23,552 bases of DNA from an uncultured Alphaproteobacteria bacterium (GCA_937919435.1 CALFRR010000053.1:1-23552); one strand, 5' to 3'; positions 6,563 to 14,729 are shown, counted from the first letter of the stretch. The notes: generated by a model from the sequence alone, not told the origin. Numbers and translations: made by a program.

Positions 6563-7549
6563 ATGGATGCGTCTCTGCAGTATCGGCTGATGACCAAGGA
6601 CTATGGACGTTCGTTGACCCGAGTGGCCCAGGAAAAGGCCGTCAAGGCGGATACGAACTATTTCTGGAAGAACATCGGAAAAGTCACAGATGTCGACGAT
6701 TTCCTGAAGGACACGCGACTCTACAACTATGCGATGAAGGCCTATGGCCTGGAAGACATGGTCTATGCCAAGGCGTTCATGAAGAAGGTGCTCAACGGCG
6801 GGGTTGCCGACAGGACGAGCTTCGCCAACAAGCTCGTCGACGATCGGTACCGCGAGTTCGCCAAGGCATTCGATTTCAAGGGGGTCGCCTCGCAGAAACA
6901 GGCGATCGTCGACGACTTCGAAAAGACGGCGCCTCTGATCACCGACTACAAACAGGTTCTGGCCGATCCCGAGGCGCTGACCCTGATGACGACGGCCCTG
7001 GGGATCGCGTCGCCGGGGAGCGGCTATGTCGCCGGCAGAGACGCGGCAGCCGATCAGGCCCTGATCGATCGGTTGCAGGCGAAGTTCCCGATCGAGAAAT
7101 TCGGCAGTGCCGGTGCGGTCAAGTCGTTGATCCAGAAATTCGAAGACACCACGTCGTTCGGCGCGAGCGTCGACGACGCCGCACGACAGAAGGTCGTGAC
7201 GCAATATCTTCAGCAGACGCTCGAAATCGAAGCCGGAGACGACAACGAAGGAACGCGGCTGGCCCTCTATTTCGCCCGTAAGGGCAAAGAGATCACCAGC
7301 TATTACGACGTTCTGGCGGATACGGCCTTGCTCAAGGTGGTCCAGACGGCACTCGGATTCCCGGAAACGTCGTCCGCCGCGCCGTTGGAGACGCAGATCC
7401 GAGCCTTTTCGGCCAAGTACGACGTGAAGAATTTCTCCGATCCGGCCAAGCTCGAGAAGTTCGTTCGGCGGTTCACGGCCGTCTGGGACGCGACCCAGAC
7501 CGATGCGACCTCGGGCTCCGCTGCGTTGACCCTGCTGACCGGCGGCTAG
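6563..7549 (+). CDS. DUF1217-family flagellar protein
   Basis: The 328-residue product matches the DUF1217 proteins that sit beside flgF in rhizobial flagellar clusters; their function is not well established. It consists of repeated units. VDDFLKDTRLYNYAMKAYGL (about 37-56), YKQVLADPEALTLMTTALGI (about 128-147) and YYDVLADTALLKVVQTALGF (about 248-267) share one pattern. Each is followed by a charged stretch in which a KF/KY plus aromatic segment recurs (for example AKFPIEKF and AKYDVKNF). No signal peptide or membrane segment is seen. The start at 6563 has GGAG 8 bases ahead; a much longer in-frame extension upstream is Arg/Pro-rich and unlike the rest. It is the first gene of the rightward rod operon. 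Confidence 0.92.
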   Translation: MDASLQYRLMTKDYGRSLTRVAQEKAVKADTNYFWKNIGKVTDVDDFLKDTRLYNYAMKAYGLEDMVYAKAFMKKVLNGGVADRTSFANKLVDDRYREFAKAFDFKGVASQKQAIVDDFEKTAPLITDYKQVLADPEALTLMTTALGIASPGSGYVAGRDAAADQALIDRLQAKFPIEKFGSAGAVKSLIQKFEDTTSFGASVDDAARQKVVTQYLQQTLEIEAGDDNEGTRLALYFARKGKEITSYYDVLADTALLKVVQTALGFPETSSAAPLETQIRAFSAKYDVKNFSDPAKLEKFVRRFTAVWDATQTDATSGSAALTLLTGG

Positions 7550-7622
7550 TCGTCGTCCGCGATCGACGCCGGACCGATCCGCCTCCGCCCGCCCGGCCCT
7601 TCCGACACAGGGAGAAAATCTC

Positions 7623-8348
7623 GTGGAATCATCACTCTACGTCTCGCTTTCGGGACAGATGGCGCTGCAGCGGCGGATGGAGACCATCGCCCGCAACGTC
7701 GCCAACATGAATACCGCCGGCTATCGCGCCGACGACGTGACCTTCAGCGAGATCCTCTCGGATCGCGGCAAGGACGGTGTCTCCTTCGCATCGTCGGGCA
7801 CGACCTTCATCTCGCGCGAGAAGGGGGCCCTGAACGAGACCGGAAATCCGCTCGACATCGCCGTGCAGGGCGACGGTTGGTTCGCGATGACGACCCCGGC
7901 GGGCCGGATCTACTCTCGGGACGGCCGCATGAAGGTGAGTGCGGCGGGGGAACTGACATCGGTCAACGGCTATGCGATCGAGGACGAAGCCGGCCAGCCG
8001 CTGGCGATCGATCCGCGCGGCGGCAGCCCGGTGATCGCCGCCGACGGCACCGTGGTCCAGGACGGCAATCCGTTGGGTCGCATCGGCCTCTACCAGATCG
8101 ATCCGTCGGCCAGGCTCGCTCGCTTCGACAATTCCGGGGTCGTTCCCGACCGGCCTCCCACATTGATCACCGACTACGTCAAGAACGGTGTGGCCCAGGG
8201 CTACGTCGAAGGCGCGAACGTCAATCCGATTCTCGAGATGACCAAGCTGATCATGGTCACCCGGGCCTTCGAGAGTGCCGCCTCGGCGACCAGCGCCGGC
8301 GACGGCAACCTCGGTCAGGCGATCAAGACGCTGGGAGAGACGTCGTGA
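7623..8348 (+). CDS. flgF: Flagellar proximal rod protein FlgF
   Basis: FlgF is a rod subunit exported through the flagellar apparatus. The 241-residue product has the N-terminal rod/hook signature (SGQMALQRRMETIARNVANMNTAGYR, about 9-34), a central GNPLDIAVQGDGWFAM segment and the C-terminal GYVEGANVNPILEMTKLIMVTRAFE motif. The start is GTG at 7623, preceded by GGAG with an 8-base gap. FlgF and FlgG are paralogues; the flgG copy further right is longer and carries the NINTTGFKR form of the motif, so this one is FlgF. The next gene starts inside its stop codon (GTGA overlap). Confidence 0.95.
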   Translation: MESSLYVSLSGQMALQRRMETIARNVANMNTAGYRADDVTFSEILSDRGKDGVSFASSGTTFISREKGALNETGNPLDIAVQGDGWFAMTTPAGRIYSRDGRMKVSAAGELTSVNGYAIEDEAGQPLAIDPRGGSPVIAADGTVVQDGNPLGRIGLYQIDPSARLARFDNSGVVPDRPPTLITDYVKNGVAQGYVEGANVNPILEMTKLIMVTRAFESAASATSAGDGNLGQAIKTLGETS

Positions 8349-9175
8349 GCCTCGTACTGCCGCTCGTGCCGGTGTTGATGGTGCTCCCGGCGCTGTCCGG
8401 ACCGCCGGTCGCGGCAGTCGCGGTGGTCGGAGTCCGGCCCGCCGTGTCCGAAGCCCGTGTGCGCGTCGCGCTCGAATCGCCGGAGGCCAGTCTCGATCGC
8501 ATGTTGCGGGAGATCGCGCGGGACCGGTCGGGCAAGGACGGCCCGTCGGCGGCGCGGGCCGAACGGGTGCGATCGGGGACGGAGGCGGAGAACCCCGCCC
8601 CGGACACCGCCCTGCCCATGCCCACCGCGAAGCCGGCGCAGCCGGTGGCGGCGGCACCCGGCGTCGCCACGTCCGCACCGGTGGCGGCCGCGGACGGCAA
8701 CGAACGGCGTCTCCCCGTCCGGCCGGCGCAGGATCGGACGCCCGTGGCGGCCGAGCGGCCGGCGCCTCGCCCCGGAGCCACCGGCGAGAACACGGGCCAC
8801 CCGCTCGATCTGGCGTCCGGCAGCGCCGTCGACCCGTCGGCTCGGCAGGAACGAGGGAAGGAACGGCCGGCCGTCGACCCGCACGATCTCGCCCGCCGCG
8901 ATCGACCCGACGACGATCTTCCGCCGACCGGCGATGCGCCGCCGCCGGGCTGGCACGATGCTCTGCGCGATCGGCCGCCGCCGGCTCTGCCCGGGTTCGG
9001 TACCGCGGTCCCGACCGTCACGAAGCCCGGCACCGCCGCGTCGCCGACGGTGTCCGATGCGTCGGCCGGCGTGCCGAACATCGCGGTCCTCGCGACGGAC
9101 CAGCGCAACATCTTCCCACCCGACGTGTTGCAGAAGCTGCAGGCGATCCATCTCGCCCGCAGAGGAGCGAGATAG
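8345..9175 (+). CDS. Proline/alanine-rich protein between flgF and fliI, function unknown
   Basis: A 276-residue open frame starts at GTG 8345, overlapping the flgF stop by four bases, with GGGAGAG just ahead, so it looks translationally coupled to flgF. The first 30 or so residues are hydrophobic (LVLPLVPVLMVLPALSG and a following Val/Ala-rich part) and could be a signal peptide or membrane anchor. A short amphipathic segment follows (LDRMLREIARDRSG), then about 180 residues very rich in Pro, Ala, Arg and Asp, probably disordered. It ends in a compact tail (NIAVLATDQRNIFPPDVLQKL) that looks more conserved in character. I recognise no family. In rhizobia flgF and fliI are usually adjacent, so this is an insertion or a fast-evolving gene. 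The coupling is the best evidence that it is real. Confidence 0.65.
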   Translation: MSLVLPLVPVLMVLPALSGPPVAAVAVVGVRPAVSEARVRVALESPEASLDRMLREIARDRSGKDGPSAARAERVRSGTEAENPAPDTALPMPTAKPAQPVAAAPGVATSAPVAAADGNERRLPVRPAQDRTPVAAERPAPRPGATGENTGHPLDLASGSAVDPSARQERGKERPAVDPHDLARRDRPDDDLPPTGDAPPPGWHDALRDRPPPALPGFGTAVPTVTKPGTAASPTVSDASAGVPNIAVLATDQRNIFPPDVLQKLQAIHLARRGAR

Positions 9176-9253
9176 CGTCGTGCGACGCGGAGGGTGCGCG
9201 CCCTCGCCGCCGATCCGTCTCCGCCGTTCCAAGTCCGAGGAATCAGTCACCCG

Positions 9254-10648
9254 ATGCCCATGCTCGAACCCGAAGTCGGCCCGGATCCCGCCATCCTCCC
9301 GCCGGCCGAGCCCGCCTGCTCGCCTCTGTCGCGGATCGCGGCGAACGTGGCGAGCGGGATACGCAGTCGGGCCGAGGTCCGCTTCGGCGGTCGGATCTCG
9401 ATGCTCGCTCCGGCCTTCTACCGGGTCGCCGGTCTGTCGCGACACGTGCAGCTCGGGGATCGGATCGTGCAGGAGACGGCGAGCGGGCCGAAGATCGCCG
9501 AGATCGTCCGGGTGGACGCCGACGGTGCCACCGCGAAGCCCTACGAAGACATGTTCGATGCGCGGATCGGCACGCCGGTCTGGCGGATCGACCCGCTGAC
9601 CCTGTGGCCGCATCCGGACTGGAAGGGCCGAGTGATCGACGCGCTCGGCGAACCGATCGACGGGCGCGGTCCATTGCCGCTCGGCGACCGCGCGAGCTTC
9701 CCCGATTCCCCGCCGCCCTCGGCGATGCAGCGCGCCCGCACCGGCGGGCACATGAAGAGCGGGATCCGGGTGATCGACATCTTCACCCCGCTCTGCGCCG
9801 GGCAGCGGATCGGCATCTTCGCCGGGTCGGGCGTCGGCAAGTCCACGCTTCTCGCGATGCTCGCCAACGCCGGACGGTTCGATACGGTGGTGATCTGCCT
9901 CGTGGGCGAACGCGGCCGCGAAGTGCGCGAGTTCCTCGAGGAGACGCTCGGCGAACAGCGCGCCCGGGCGGTGATGGTGGTGTCGACCAGCGACGAGAGC
10001 CCGATGATGCGACGGCTCGCGCCGCGGACCGCGATGGCGGTGGGCGAATACTTCCGCGACCAGGGCCAGGCCGTTCTGATGATCGTCGACAGCGTGACGC
10101 GCTATGCCCATGCGGCGCGCGACGTGGCTCTGGCGGCGGGCGAGCCGGCGGTGTCCCGCGGCTTCCCGCCCAGCGTGTTCGGCGATCTGCCGAAACTGCT
10201 CGAACGGGCCGGCCCCGGGCTCGAGAGCGGCGGATCGATCACCGGCATCTTCTCGGTGCTGGTCGATGGCGACGATCACAACGATCCGATCGCCGACAAC
10301 GTGCGTGGCATTCTCGACGGACACATCGTGCTCGACCGGTCGATCGCCGATCGCGGCCGCTATCCGGCGGTCAATCCGTTGACCTCGATCTCGCGCCTCG
10401 CCCGCCACTGCTGGTCGGCGGAGGAGGTGGTGCTGGTGCGCAAGTTGCTCGCGCTGATCGCCCGTTTCGAGGAGACCCGCGATCTCCGGCTGATGGGCGG
10501 CTATCAGGCGGGCAACGATCCGGATCTCGATCTGGCGGTGCGGCTGGTTCCGGGGATCTACGACACGATCCGTCAGGACCTGCGCAGCCCGCGCAGCGAC
10601 GACGCCTTTCGCGATCTCTCCCAGGTCCTGAAATCCCTTTCGAGCTGA
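9254..10648 (+). CDS. fliI: Flagellum-specific export ATPase FliI
   Basis: FliI is the cytoplasmic ATPase of flagellar type III export, related to F1-ATPase beta. The 464-residue product has the N-terminal beta domain (about 25-100), Walker A GSGVGKST (191-198), the LVGERGREVREF segment (216-227), Walker B around VLMIVDS (274-280), and a C-terminal domain with GGYQAGNDPDLDLAV. Length and order are normal. ATG 9254 is preceded by GAGGA at 12 bases, slightly far; an in-frame GTG at 9194 gives 20 extra residues without a family feature. The usual FliH partner is not nearby; a FliJ-like gene lies at 17909-18310. It sits 78 bases after the proline-rich gene and 266 bases before flgB. Confidence 0.96.
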   Translation: MPMLEPEVGPDPAILPPAEPACSPLSRIAANVASGIRSRAEVRFGGRISMLAPAFYRVAGLSRHVQLGDRIVQETASGPKIAEIVRVDADGATAKPYEDMFDARIGTPVWRIDPLTLWPHPDWKGRVIDALGEPIDGRGPLPLGDRASFPDSPPPSAMQRARTGGHMKSGIRVIDIFTPLCAGQRIGIFAGSGVGKSTLLAMLANAGRFDTVVICLVGERGREVREFLEETLGEQRARAVMVVSTSDESPMMRRLAPRTAMAVGEYFRDQGQAVLMIVDSVTRYAHAARDVALAAGEPAVSRGFPPSVFGDLPKLLERAGPGLESGGSITGIFSVLVDGDDHNDPIADNVRGILDGHIVLDRSIADRGRYPAVNPLTSISRLARHCWSAEEVVLVRKLLALIARFEETRDLRLMGGYQAGNDPDLDLAVRLVPGIYDTIRQDLRSPRSDDAFRDLSQVLKSLSS

Positions 10649-10715
10649 GGGCGTCGAGCGTTTCCCTCCGGCTCGGGTGCCCATCGGCGGGCGCCGGGCT
10701 CCGCTCGCCTCCGAA

Positions 10716-10739
10716 GCCGCCACGCGACACCGTGGCGGC
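10716..10739 (+). repeat. Perfect 8-base-pair inverted repeat after fliI
   Basis: GCCGCCAC-8 bases-GTGGCGGC lies 68 bases after the fliI stop. It could slow or end transcription, but no T-tract follows. The same gap carries a 13-base direct repeat, TCCGGCTCGGGTG, at 10667-10679 and 10757-10769, exactly 90 bases apart. Confidence 0.5.
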
Positions 10740-10914
10740 GGACACCGGCTCGTCCGTCCGGCTCGGGTGGTTTCTCCGGGTGGCGACGCGGACCGGCCGA
10801 TCCCAGGACCAGCCCCGAGTAAGCTTCGTCCGCTAGACCGATGGGTGAGACGACCGAGATGGTCGGTTCCGCGGCGGCGAAGGTTTCGTCGCACGGACGA
10901 TCCGGAGGCCGAGT

Positions 10915-11295
10915 ATGAGTGACCTGAACCTCTTTGGTCTTGCTGCCCGAAAATTGGAATGGCTGTCGGTTCGAGAGAGCGTGATCTCGAGCAACGTGGC
11001 CAATTCGAGCTCCCCGGGCTTCGAGGCGCGGGATGTGGAGCCCTTCGACAAGGTCCTCGACAGGACCCACGTCGAACTCGCCCGTACCGAGATCGGGCAC
11101 ATCGACATCGCCACCGGCGGTATCGAGAGCCCCAAGGCGAAGAAGACGGACAGTTGGGAGGTCTACCCCTCCGGCAACAGCGTCAGCCTCGAACAGGAGC
11201 TGATCAAGTCGGGTGAGGTCCAGCGCGACTATTCGCTGGCGATCAACATCACTCGGTCCTTCCGGCGGATGTTGAGCGCGGCGATCAAGGGGTGA
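10915..11295 (+). CDS. flgB: Flagellar rod protein FlgB
   Basis: FlgB is a proximal rod subunit. The 126-residue product is of normal length and has the family start LNLFGLAARKLEWLSVRESV and then ISSNVANSSSPGFEARDVEPFD, the FlgB version of the rod signature. The C-terminal part carries the heptad-like YSLAINITRSFRRMLSAAI. GGAGG stands 6 bases before ATG 10915. A 266-base gap ahead of it leaves room for a promoter, although none was found. It begins the tightly packed flgB-flgC-fliE-flgG-flgA-flgI set. Confidence 0.96.
   Translation: MSDLNLFGLAARKLEWLSVRESVISSNVANSSSPGFEARDVEPFDKVLDRTHVELARTEIGHIDIATGGIESPKAKKTDSWEVYPSGNSVSLEQELIKSGEVQRDYSLAINITRSFRRMLSAAIKG
11287..11292 (+). promoter_or_regulatory. 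Shine-Dalgarno site that decides the flgC start
   Basis: AAGGGG, just before the flgB stop, lies 8 bases ahead of ATG 11301. An in-frame GTG at 11292 overlaps this site itself and so has no binding site of its own; the ATG is preferred. Confidence 0.65.
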
Positions 11296-11300
11296 ATGAC

Positions 11301-11726
11301 ATGATCGCAGATCCCCTGAGTGCGGCGCTTCGGATCTCCGCCTCCGGCCTCGAGGCCCAGTCGACCCGGATGCGGATCGTCTCGGAGAACCTCGCCAACG
11401 CCAATTCCACCGGCGAAACCGCCGGTTCCGATCCCTACCGCCGCAAGACGGTGTCGTTCGAGAGCACGCTCGATCACGCCGCCAAGGTCGAGTTGGTCAA
11501 GGTCAAGGGGATCGGCACCGACCAGTCCGACTTTCGGGTCGAGCACGATCCCGGCCATCCGGCCGCCGACGCCGACGGCAACGTCCGGCTGCCCAACGTC
11601 AACATGTTGATCGAAATGGCCGACATGCGGGAGACCAGCCACGCCTACGAGGCCAATCTCCAGATCATTCGGCAGGCCCGGTCCATGATTTCCATGACCA
11701 TCGATCTCTTGCGGAGCAACTCATGA
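11301..11726 (+). CDS. flgC: Flagellar rod protein FlgC
   Basis: FlgC is a proximal rod subunit. The 141-residue product opens with the typical LSAALRISASGLEAQSTRMR, then VSENLANANSTGETAGSDPYRRK. It has the PNVNMLIEMADMRE segment and the C-terminal helix SHAYEANLQIIRQARSMI, all FlgC features. It follows flgB by 5 bases and overlaps fliE by 4 (ATGA), so the three are probably co-translated. Length is typical of the family. Confidence 0.96.
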   Translation: MIADPLSAALRISASGLEAQSTRMRIVSENLANANSTGETAGSDPYRRKTVSFESTLDHAAKVELVKVKGIGTDQSDFRVEHDPGHPAADADGNVRLPNVNMLIEMADMRETSHAYEANLQIIRQARSMISMTIDLLRSNS

Positions 11727-12037
11727 TCAGCGGCATTCCGTCCCTCGGCGCGACCGGGCTCGCCCCGACCGAAACCGTTTCTCCGACCGCTTCGGCCCCG
11801 ACGACGGCCGCCGCGACCGGTGTCGACTTCACCGCGATGCTGTCCGACATGGCCTCCGGCGCGGTCTCGACCCTCAAGACGGCGGAAGTGACGTCGTTCC
11901 AGGGCCTGCAGGGGCAGGCTTCGGTGCAGAAGGTGGTCGACGCGGTCATGCAGGCCGAGACCACGCTGCAGACCGCCATGGCGATCCGCGACAAGGTCGT
12001 CTCGTCCTACCAGGAACTGAGCCGCATGGCGATCTGA
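11723..12037 (+). CDS. fliE: Flagellar MS-ring/rod junction protein FliE
   Basis: FliE joins the MS-ring to the proximal rod and is exported early. The 104-residue product has a variable, Thr/Ala-rich N-terminus, then DFTAMLSDMASGAVSTLKTAE (about 34-54) and the conserved C-terminus VVDAVMQAETTLQTAMAIRD followed by VVSSYQELSRMAI. Its ATG overlaps the flgC stop (ATGA). Small size, C-terminal pattern and place between flgC and flgG make the assignment secure. Confidence 0.95.
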   Translation: MISGIPSLGATGLAPTETVSPTASAPTTAAATGVDFTAMLSDMASGAVSTLKTAEVTSFQGLQGQASVQKVVDAVMQAETTLQTAMAIRDKVVSSYQELSRMAI

Positions 12038-12125
12038 GGCCGGAGTCACGCGGTGGTCGTCACCGCCGTCGACACCGGTTTCGGCACGACGCCGGGTTCG
12101 CCCGCATCCGAGAAGAGGTTCCGTC

Positions 12126-12914
12126 ATGCGTACTCTTGCCATCGCCGCGACCGGAATGGCTGCTCAACAGCTCAACGTCGAAGTCATCGCCAACAACATC
12201 GCCAACATCAACACGACCGGTTTCAAACGGGCGCGGGCGGAGTTCTCGGATCTGCTCTACCAGACCGAACGGCTTCAGGGCGTCCCGACGCGGACCGGCG
12301 AGGCGACGGTGCCGGAAGGCGCCAATCTCGGTCTCGGCGTGCACACGGCGGGCATCCGCACCCTGCACAAGCAGGGTCCGCTCACCCAGACGTCGAACAA
12401 GCTCGATCTGGCGATCAACGGCAACGGCTGGTTCACGGTGCAGGGGCCGAACAGCGAGACGCTCTATACGCGTGCCGGGGCCTTCAACACCAATGCCAGC
12501 GGGCAGATCGTCACGGTCGACGGCTACCTTCTCAATCCGGGCATGACCGTGCCGGCGAAGACGACCGACATCAGCATCAACGCCGCCGGGGAGGTCTATG
12601 CCCAGGTCGACGGCGTCACGACGCTGCAGAAGCTCGGGCAGATCTCGCTCGCCACCTTCGCCAACGACGCCGGGCTGGAGCCGCTGGGCAACAACCTCTA
12701 CCGCGAGACGATCGCCTCCGGGAAGGCGGTGGACGGCGCGGCCAAGGAGCTCGGCTTCGGGTCGGTGAACCAGGGCTATCTGGAGGCGTCGAACGTCGAT
12801 CCGGTGAAGGAGATCACCGAGTTGATCTCCGCCCAGCGCGCCTACGAGATGAACTCCAAGGTCATCCAGGCGGGTGACGACATGGCCAGCACCATCTCCA
12901 AGGGCCTGCGCTGA
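12126..12914 (+). CDS. flgG: Flagellar distal rod protein FlgG
   Basis: FlgG forms the distal rod that passes through the P- and L-rings. The 262-residue product has the normal length and the motifs QQLNVEVIANNIANINTTGF and KRARAEFSDLLYQ near the N-terminus. It also has LDLAINGNGWFTVQGPN in the middle and GYLEASNVDPVKEITELISA then QRAYEMNSKVIQAGDDM at the C-terminus. GAGG stands 7 bases before ATG 12126. It lies 88 bases after fliE and 71 before flgA. A 12-base palindrome, CGCCGGCCGGCG (12931-12942), sits in the gap to flgA. Confidence 0.97.
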   Translation: MRTLAIAATGMAAQQLNVEVIANNIANINTTGFKRARAEFSDLLYQTERLQGVPTRTGEATVPEGANLGLGVHTAGIRTLHKQGPLTQTSNKLDLAINGNGWFTVQGPNSETLYTRAGAFNTNASGQIVTVDGYLLNPGMTVPAKTTDISINAAGEVYAQVDGVTTLQKLGQISLATFANDAGLEPLGNNLYRETIASGKAVDGAAKELGFGSVNQGYLEASNVDPVKEITELISAQRAYEMNSKVIQAGDDMASTISKGLR

Positions 12915-12985
12915 GCCCGAAGTCGAACCCCGCCGGCCGGCGAGCGAAACGCCGCCGCCGGAGCGGGAACGAAAGGACCGTTCAC

Positions 12986-13468
12986 ATGGCGAGATCTCCG
13001 GGTCCGAGCGGCGGACTGGCCGCACTGCTCCTCCTTGCCGGCGTCGCTGCGACGCAGGCCGCGGATTCGTCGGTTCGACTGCCCGTTCCGGCGATCTCGA
13101 TCTTTCCCGGCGACAAGATCACCGCCGAGAAGCTGACCGAGCGCGACTTCGCCGAGCTCTATGTGCGACGCATCCAGTCGATCGATTCCAAGGACATCCT
13201 GATCGGCAAGGTCGCCCGGCGCACACTGATGCCGGGCCAGCCGATCCCGGCCAATGCGGTCGAATCGGCCCGGGTGGTGCTGCGCGGCGTCCCGGCCCAG
13301 ATCATGCTGGTCTCCGGCAGTCTGCAGATCACCGCGATGGGCACACCACTCGACTCGGCCGCGGCCGGGCAGGCCGTGCAGGCGCGCAACATCGACACCG
13401 GACTGGTGGTGAGAGGGGTCGCCCAGGCCGACGGCACCATCCGCATCGGTGGCCTGGGAGGAAGTTGA
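12986..13468 (+). CDS. flgA: P-ring assembly chaperone FlgA
   Basis: FlgA is a periplasmic chaperone that helps FlgI polymerise into the P-ring. The 160-residue product has a signal peptide (about 1-26, hydrophobic LAALLLLAGVAATQA) with a likely cut before DSSVRLPVPA. A SAF-like part follows (FPGDKITAEKLTERDF to RTLMPGQPIPANAVE), then the C-terminal beta-rich FlgA domain (VVLRGVPAQIMLVSGSLQIT to VARG-type repeats ending GTIRIGG). AAGGA lies 9 bases before the ATG. It is shorter than enteric FlgA (about 219), as is common in rhizobia. The stop shares its last base with the flgI start. Confidence 0.93.
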   Translation: MARSPGPSGGLAALLLLAGVAATQAADSSVRLPVPAISIFPGDKITAEKLTERDFAELYVRRIQSIDSKDILIGKVARRTLMPGQPIPANAVESARVVLRGVPAQIMLVSGSLQITAMGTPLDSAAAGQAVQARNIDTGLVVRGVAQADGTIRIGGLGGS

Positions 13469-14625
13469 TGGTCGGTCTTCGTTTCGCGCTCCCGCGACGC
13501 CTCGCCCGCTTCGCCGTCGTCGCCGCGCTCGTGCTCGTCGCCGCCGGCGCCCGGGCCGACGGCTACGAGGAGACCGGGCGCGACGGCGCCCGGATCAAGG
13601 ACATTTCCAATCTGCAGGGTGTCCGGGACAACCAACTGGTCGGCTACGGCCTGGTGGTCGGCCTCAACGGTACCGGCGACACCCTGCGCAACTCGCCCTT
13701 CACCGGTCAGTCGGTGCAGTCGATGCTCGACCGGATGGGGATCCGCATCCGCAATTCGCAGCTGCGTACCCGCAACATCGCGGCCGTGGTGGTGACCGCG
13801 GATCTGCCGCCGTTCATCGGCGAGGGCGCGAAGATCGACGTCACCGTCTCCTCGCTCGGCGACGCGAGCTCGCTGCAGGGCGGGACCCTGATCGTCACGC
13901 CGCTCGGCGGGCCGAACGGCGAGGTCTATGCGGTGGCGCAAGGGCCGGTGATCGTCTCCGGCTTCTCGGCCAAGGGTGCGACACAGACCCTGTCGGAAGG
14001 TGTCCCGACCGGCGGGCGCATCGCCAACGGCGCGCTGATCGAACGCAAGATCGACGACCGCTTCGCCGAGCTCACCGCTCTGGTCCTGGAACTGAAGAAT
14101 CCGGATTTCCGCACCGTGGCGCGGATGACGGATGCGATCAACCTCTACACCCAGGGTCGGTTCGGCCAACACGGCGCCTATGAGCGCGACAACCGCACCG
14201 TCGTGCTCTATCGCCCGCGCAACATCAGCACCACCCGCTTTCTCGCCGAGATCGGCGATCTCCGGGTGACGCCCGACATTCCCGCCCGCGTGGTGGTCGA
14301 CGAGCGCTCGGGCACCGTGGTGATCGGCAAGAACGTGACCATCTCCACCGTCGCCGTCACCCACGGCAGCCTGACCCTCCGTGTCTCCAACACCCCGGTC
14401 GTCTCTCAGCCCAATCCGTTCTCGAAGGGCCAGACCGTGGTCACCGCGGACACCAGTATCCAGAGCAAGCAGGCGGGCGGCCAGTTGCAGGTGGTCAACG
14501 GCACCGATCTCGACACGCTGGTCAGCGGGCTGAACCAGATCGGACTGACGCCGACCGGGATCATCTCGATCCTGCAGACGATCAAGACCTCCGGTGCGCT
14601 GCAGGCCGACCTGGTGGTGCAGTGA
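13468..14625 (+). CDS. flgI: Flagellar P-ring protein FlgI
   Basis: FlgI builds the P-ring in the peptidoglycan layer. The 385-residue product has a signal peptide (Arg-rich start, hydrophobic core FAVVAALVLVAAG, likely cut after ARA) and then the highly conserved start of the mature protein, RIKDISNLQGVRDNQLVGYG and LVVGLNGTGDTL. Further blocks are NIAAVVVTADLPPFIGEGAK, VTVSSLGDASSLQGGTLIVT and RVVVDERSGTVVIG. GGGAGG stands just before the ATG at 13468 (TGATG overlap with flgA). In rhizobia motE or flgH often follows; here a terminator-like hairpin and a gene-free stretch follow instead. Confidence 0.97.
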   Translation: MVGLRFALPRRLARFAVVAALVLVAAGARADGYEETGRDGARIKDISNLQGVRDNQLVGYGLVVGLNGTGDTLRNSPFTGQSVQSMLDRMGIRIRNSQLRTRNIAAVVVTADLPPFIGEGAKIDVTVSSLGDASSLQGGTLIVTPLGGPNGEVYAVAQGPVIVSGFSAKGATQTLSEGVPTGGRIANGALIERKIDDRFAELTALVLELKNPDFRTVARMTDAINLYTQGRFGQHGAYERDNRTVVLYRPRNISTTRFLAEIGDLRVTPDIPARVVVDERSGTVVIGKNVTISTVAVTHGSLTLRVSNTPVVSQPNPFSKGQTVVTADTSIQSKQAGGQLQVVNGTDLDTLVSGLNQIGLTPTGIISILQTIKTSGALQADLVVQ

Positions 14626-14640
14626 CGTCCCGAGTGATCG

Positions 14641-14670
14641 CCGGCGGCTCACGCGCCGCCGGTTCTTCCT
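14641..14670 (+). terminator. Intrinsic terminator after flgI
   Basis: Perfect 8-base-pair stem CCGGCGGC/GCCGCCGG (14641-14648 with 14655-14662), six-base loop TCACGC, then TTCTTCCT. It lies 16 bases after the flgI stop and reads in the flgI direction. The T-rich tail is interrupted by C, so efficiency is uncertain. Confidence 0.7.
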
Positions 14671-14677
14671 CGTGTCC

Positions 14678-14729
14678 CGGCTCTTCGGGCTCGACCGGCG
14701 GGAGTTCGCCGATCGGGCCCGAAGAGCCG
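14678..14729. repeat. Long hairpin with a 23-base-pair stem
   Basis: Arms 14678-14700 and 14707-14729 pair along their whole length: 21 Watson-Crick pairs, one T·G wobble (14691/14716) and one C·A mismatch (14695/14712), with loop GGAGTT. The outer 13 pairs (CGGCTCTTCGGGC/GCCCGAAGAGCCG) are perfect. It directly follows the flgI terminator and is followed by a third hairpin, CGCGCGA-CCT-TCGCGCG (14738-14754). No T-tract follows. It may stabilise the flgI mRNA 3' end or be a repeat element. Confidence 0.75.

Noticed and set aside
8275..10836. 853-residue plus-strand open frame through the same region
   Set aside because: Out of frame with flgF, the coupled gene and fliI; composition is Arg/Ser/Gly-rich and protein-like features are absent.
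8315..10894. 859-residue minus-strand open frame opposite the proline-rich gene and fliI
   Set aside because: It lies antisense to fliI, whose ATPase motifs are clear; the translation is Arg/Gly/His-rich and has no motif. Long antisense frames are common in GC-rich DNA.
12874..14625. Longer version of flgI starting inside flgG
   Set aside because: The extra 198 residues are Arg/Pro/Gly-rich and overlap flgG and flgA; the signal peptide right after ATG 13468 fixes the start.
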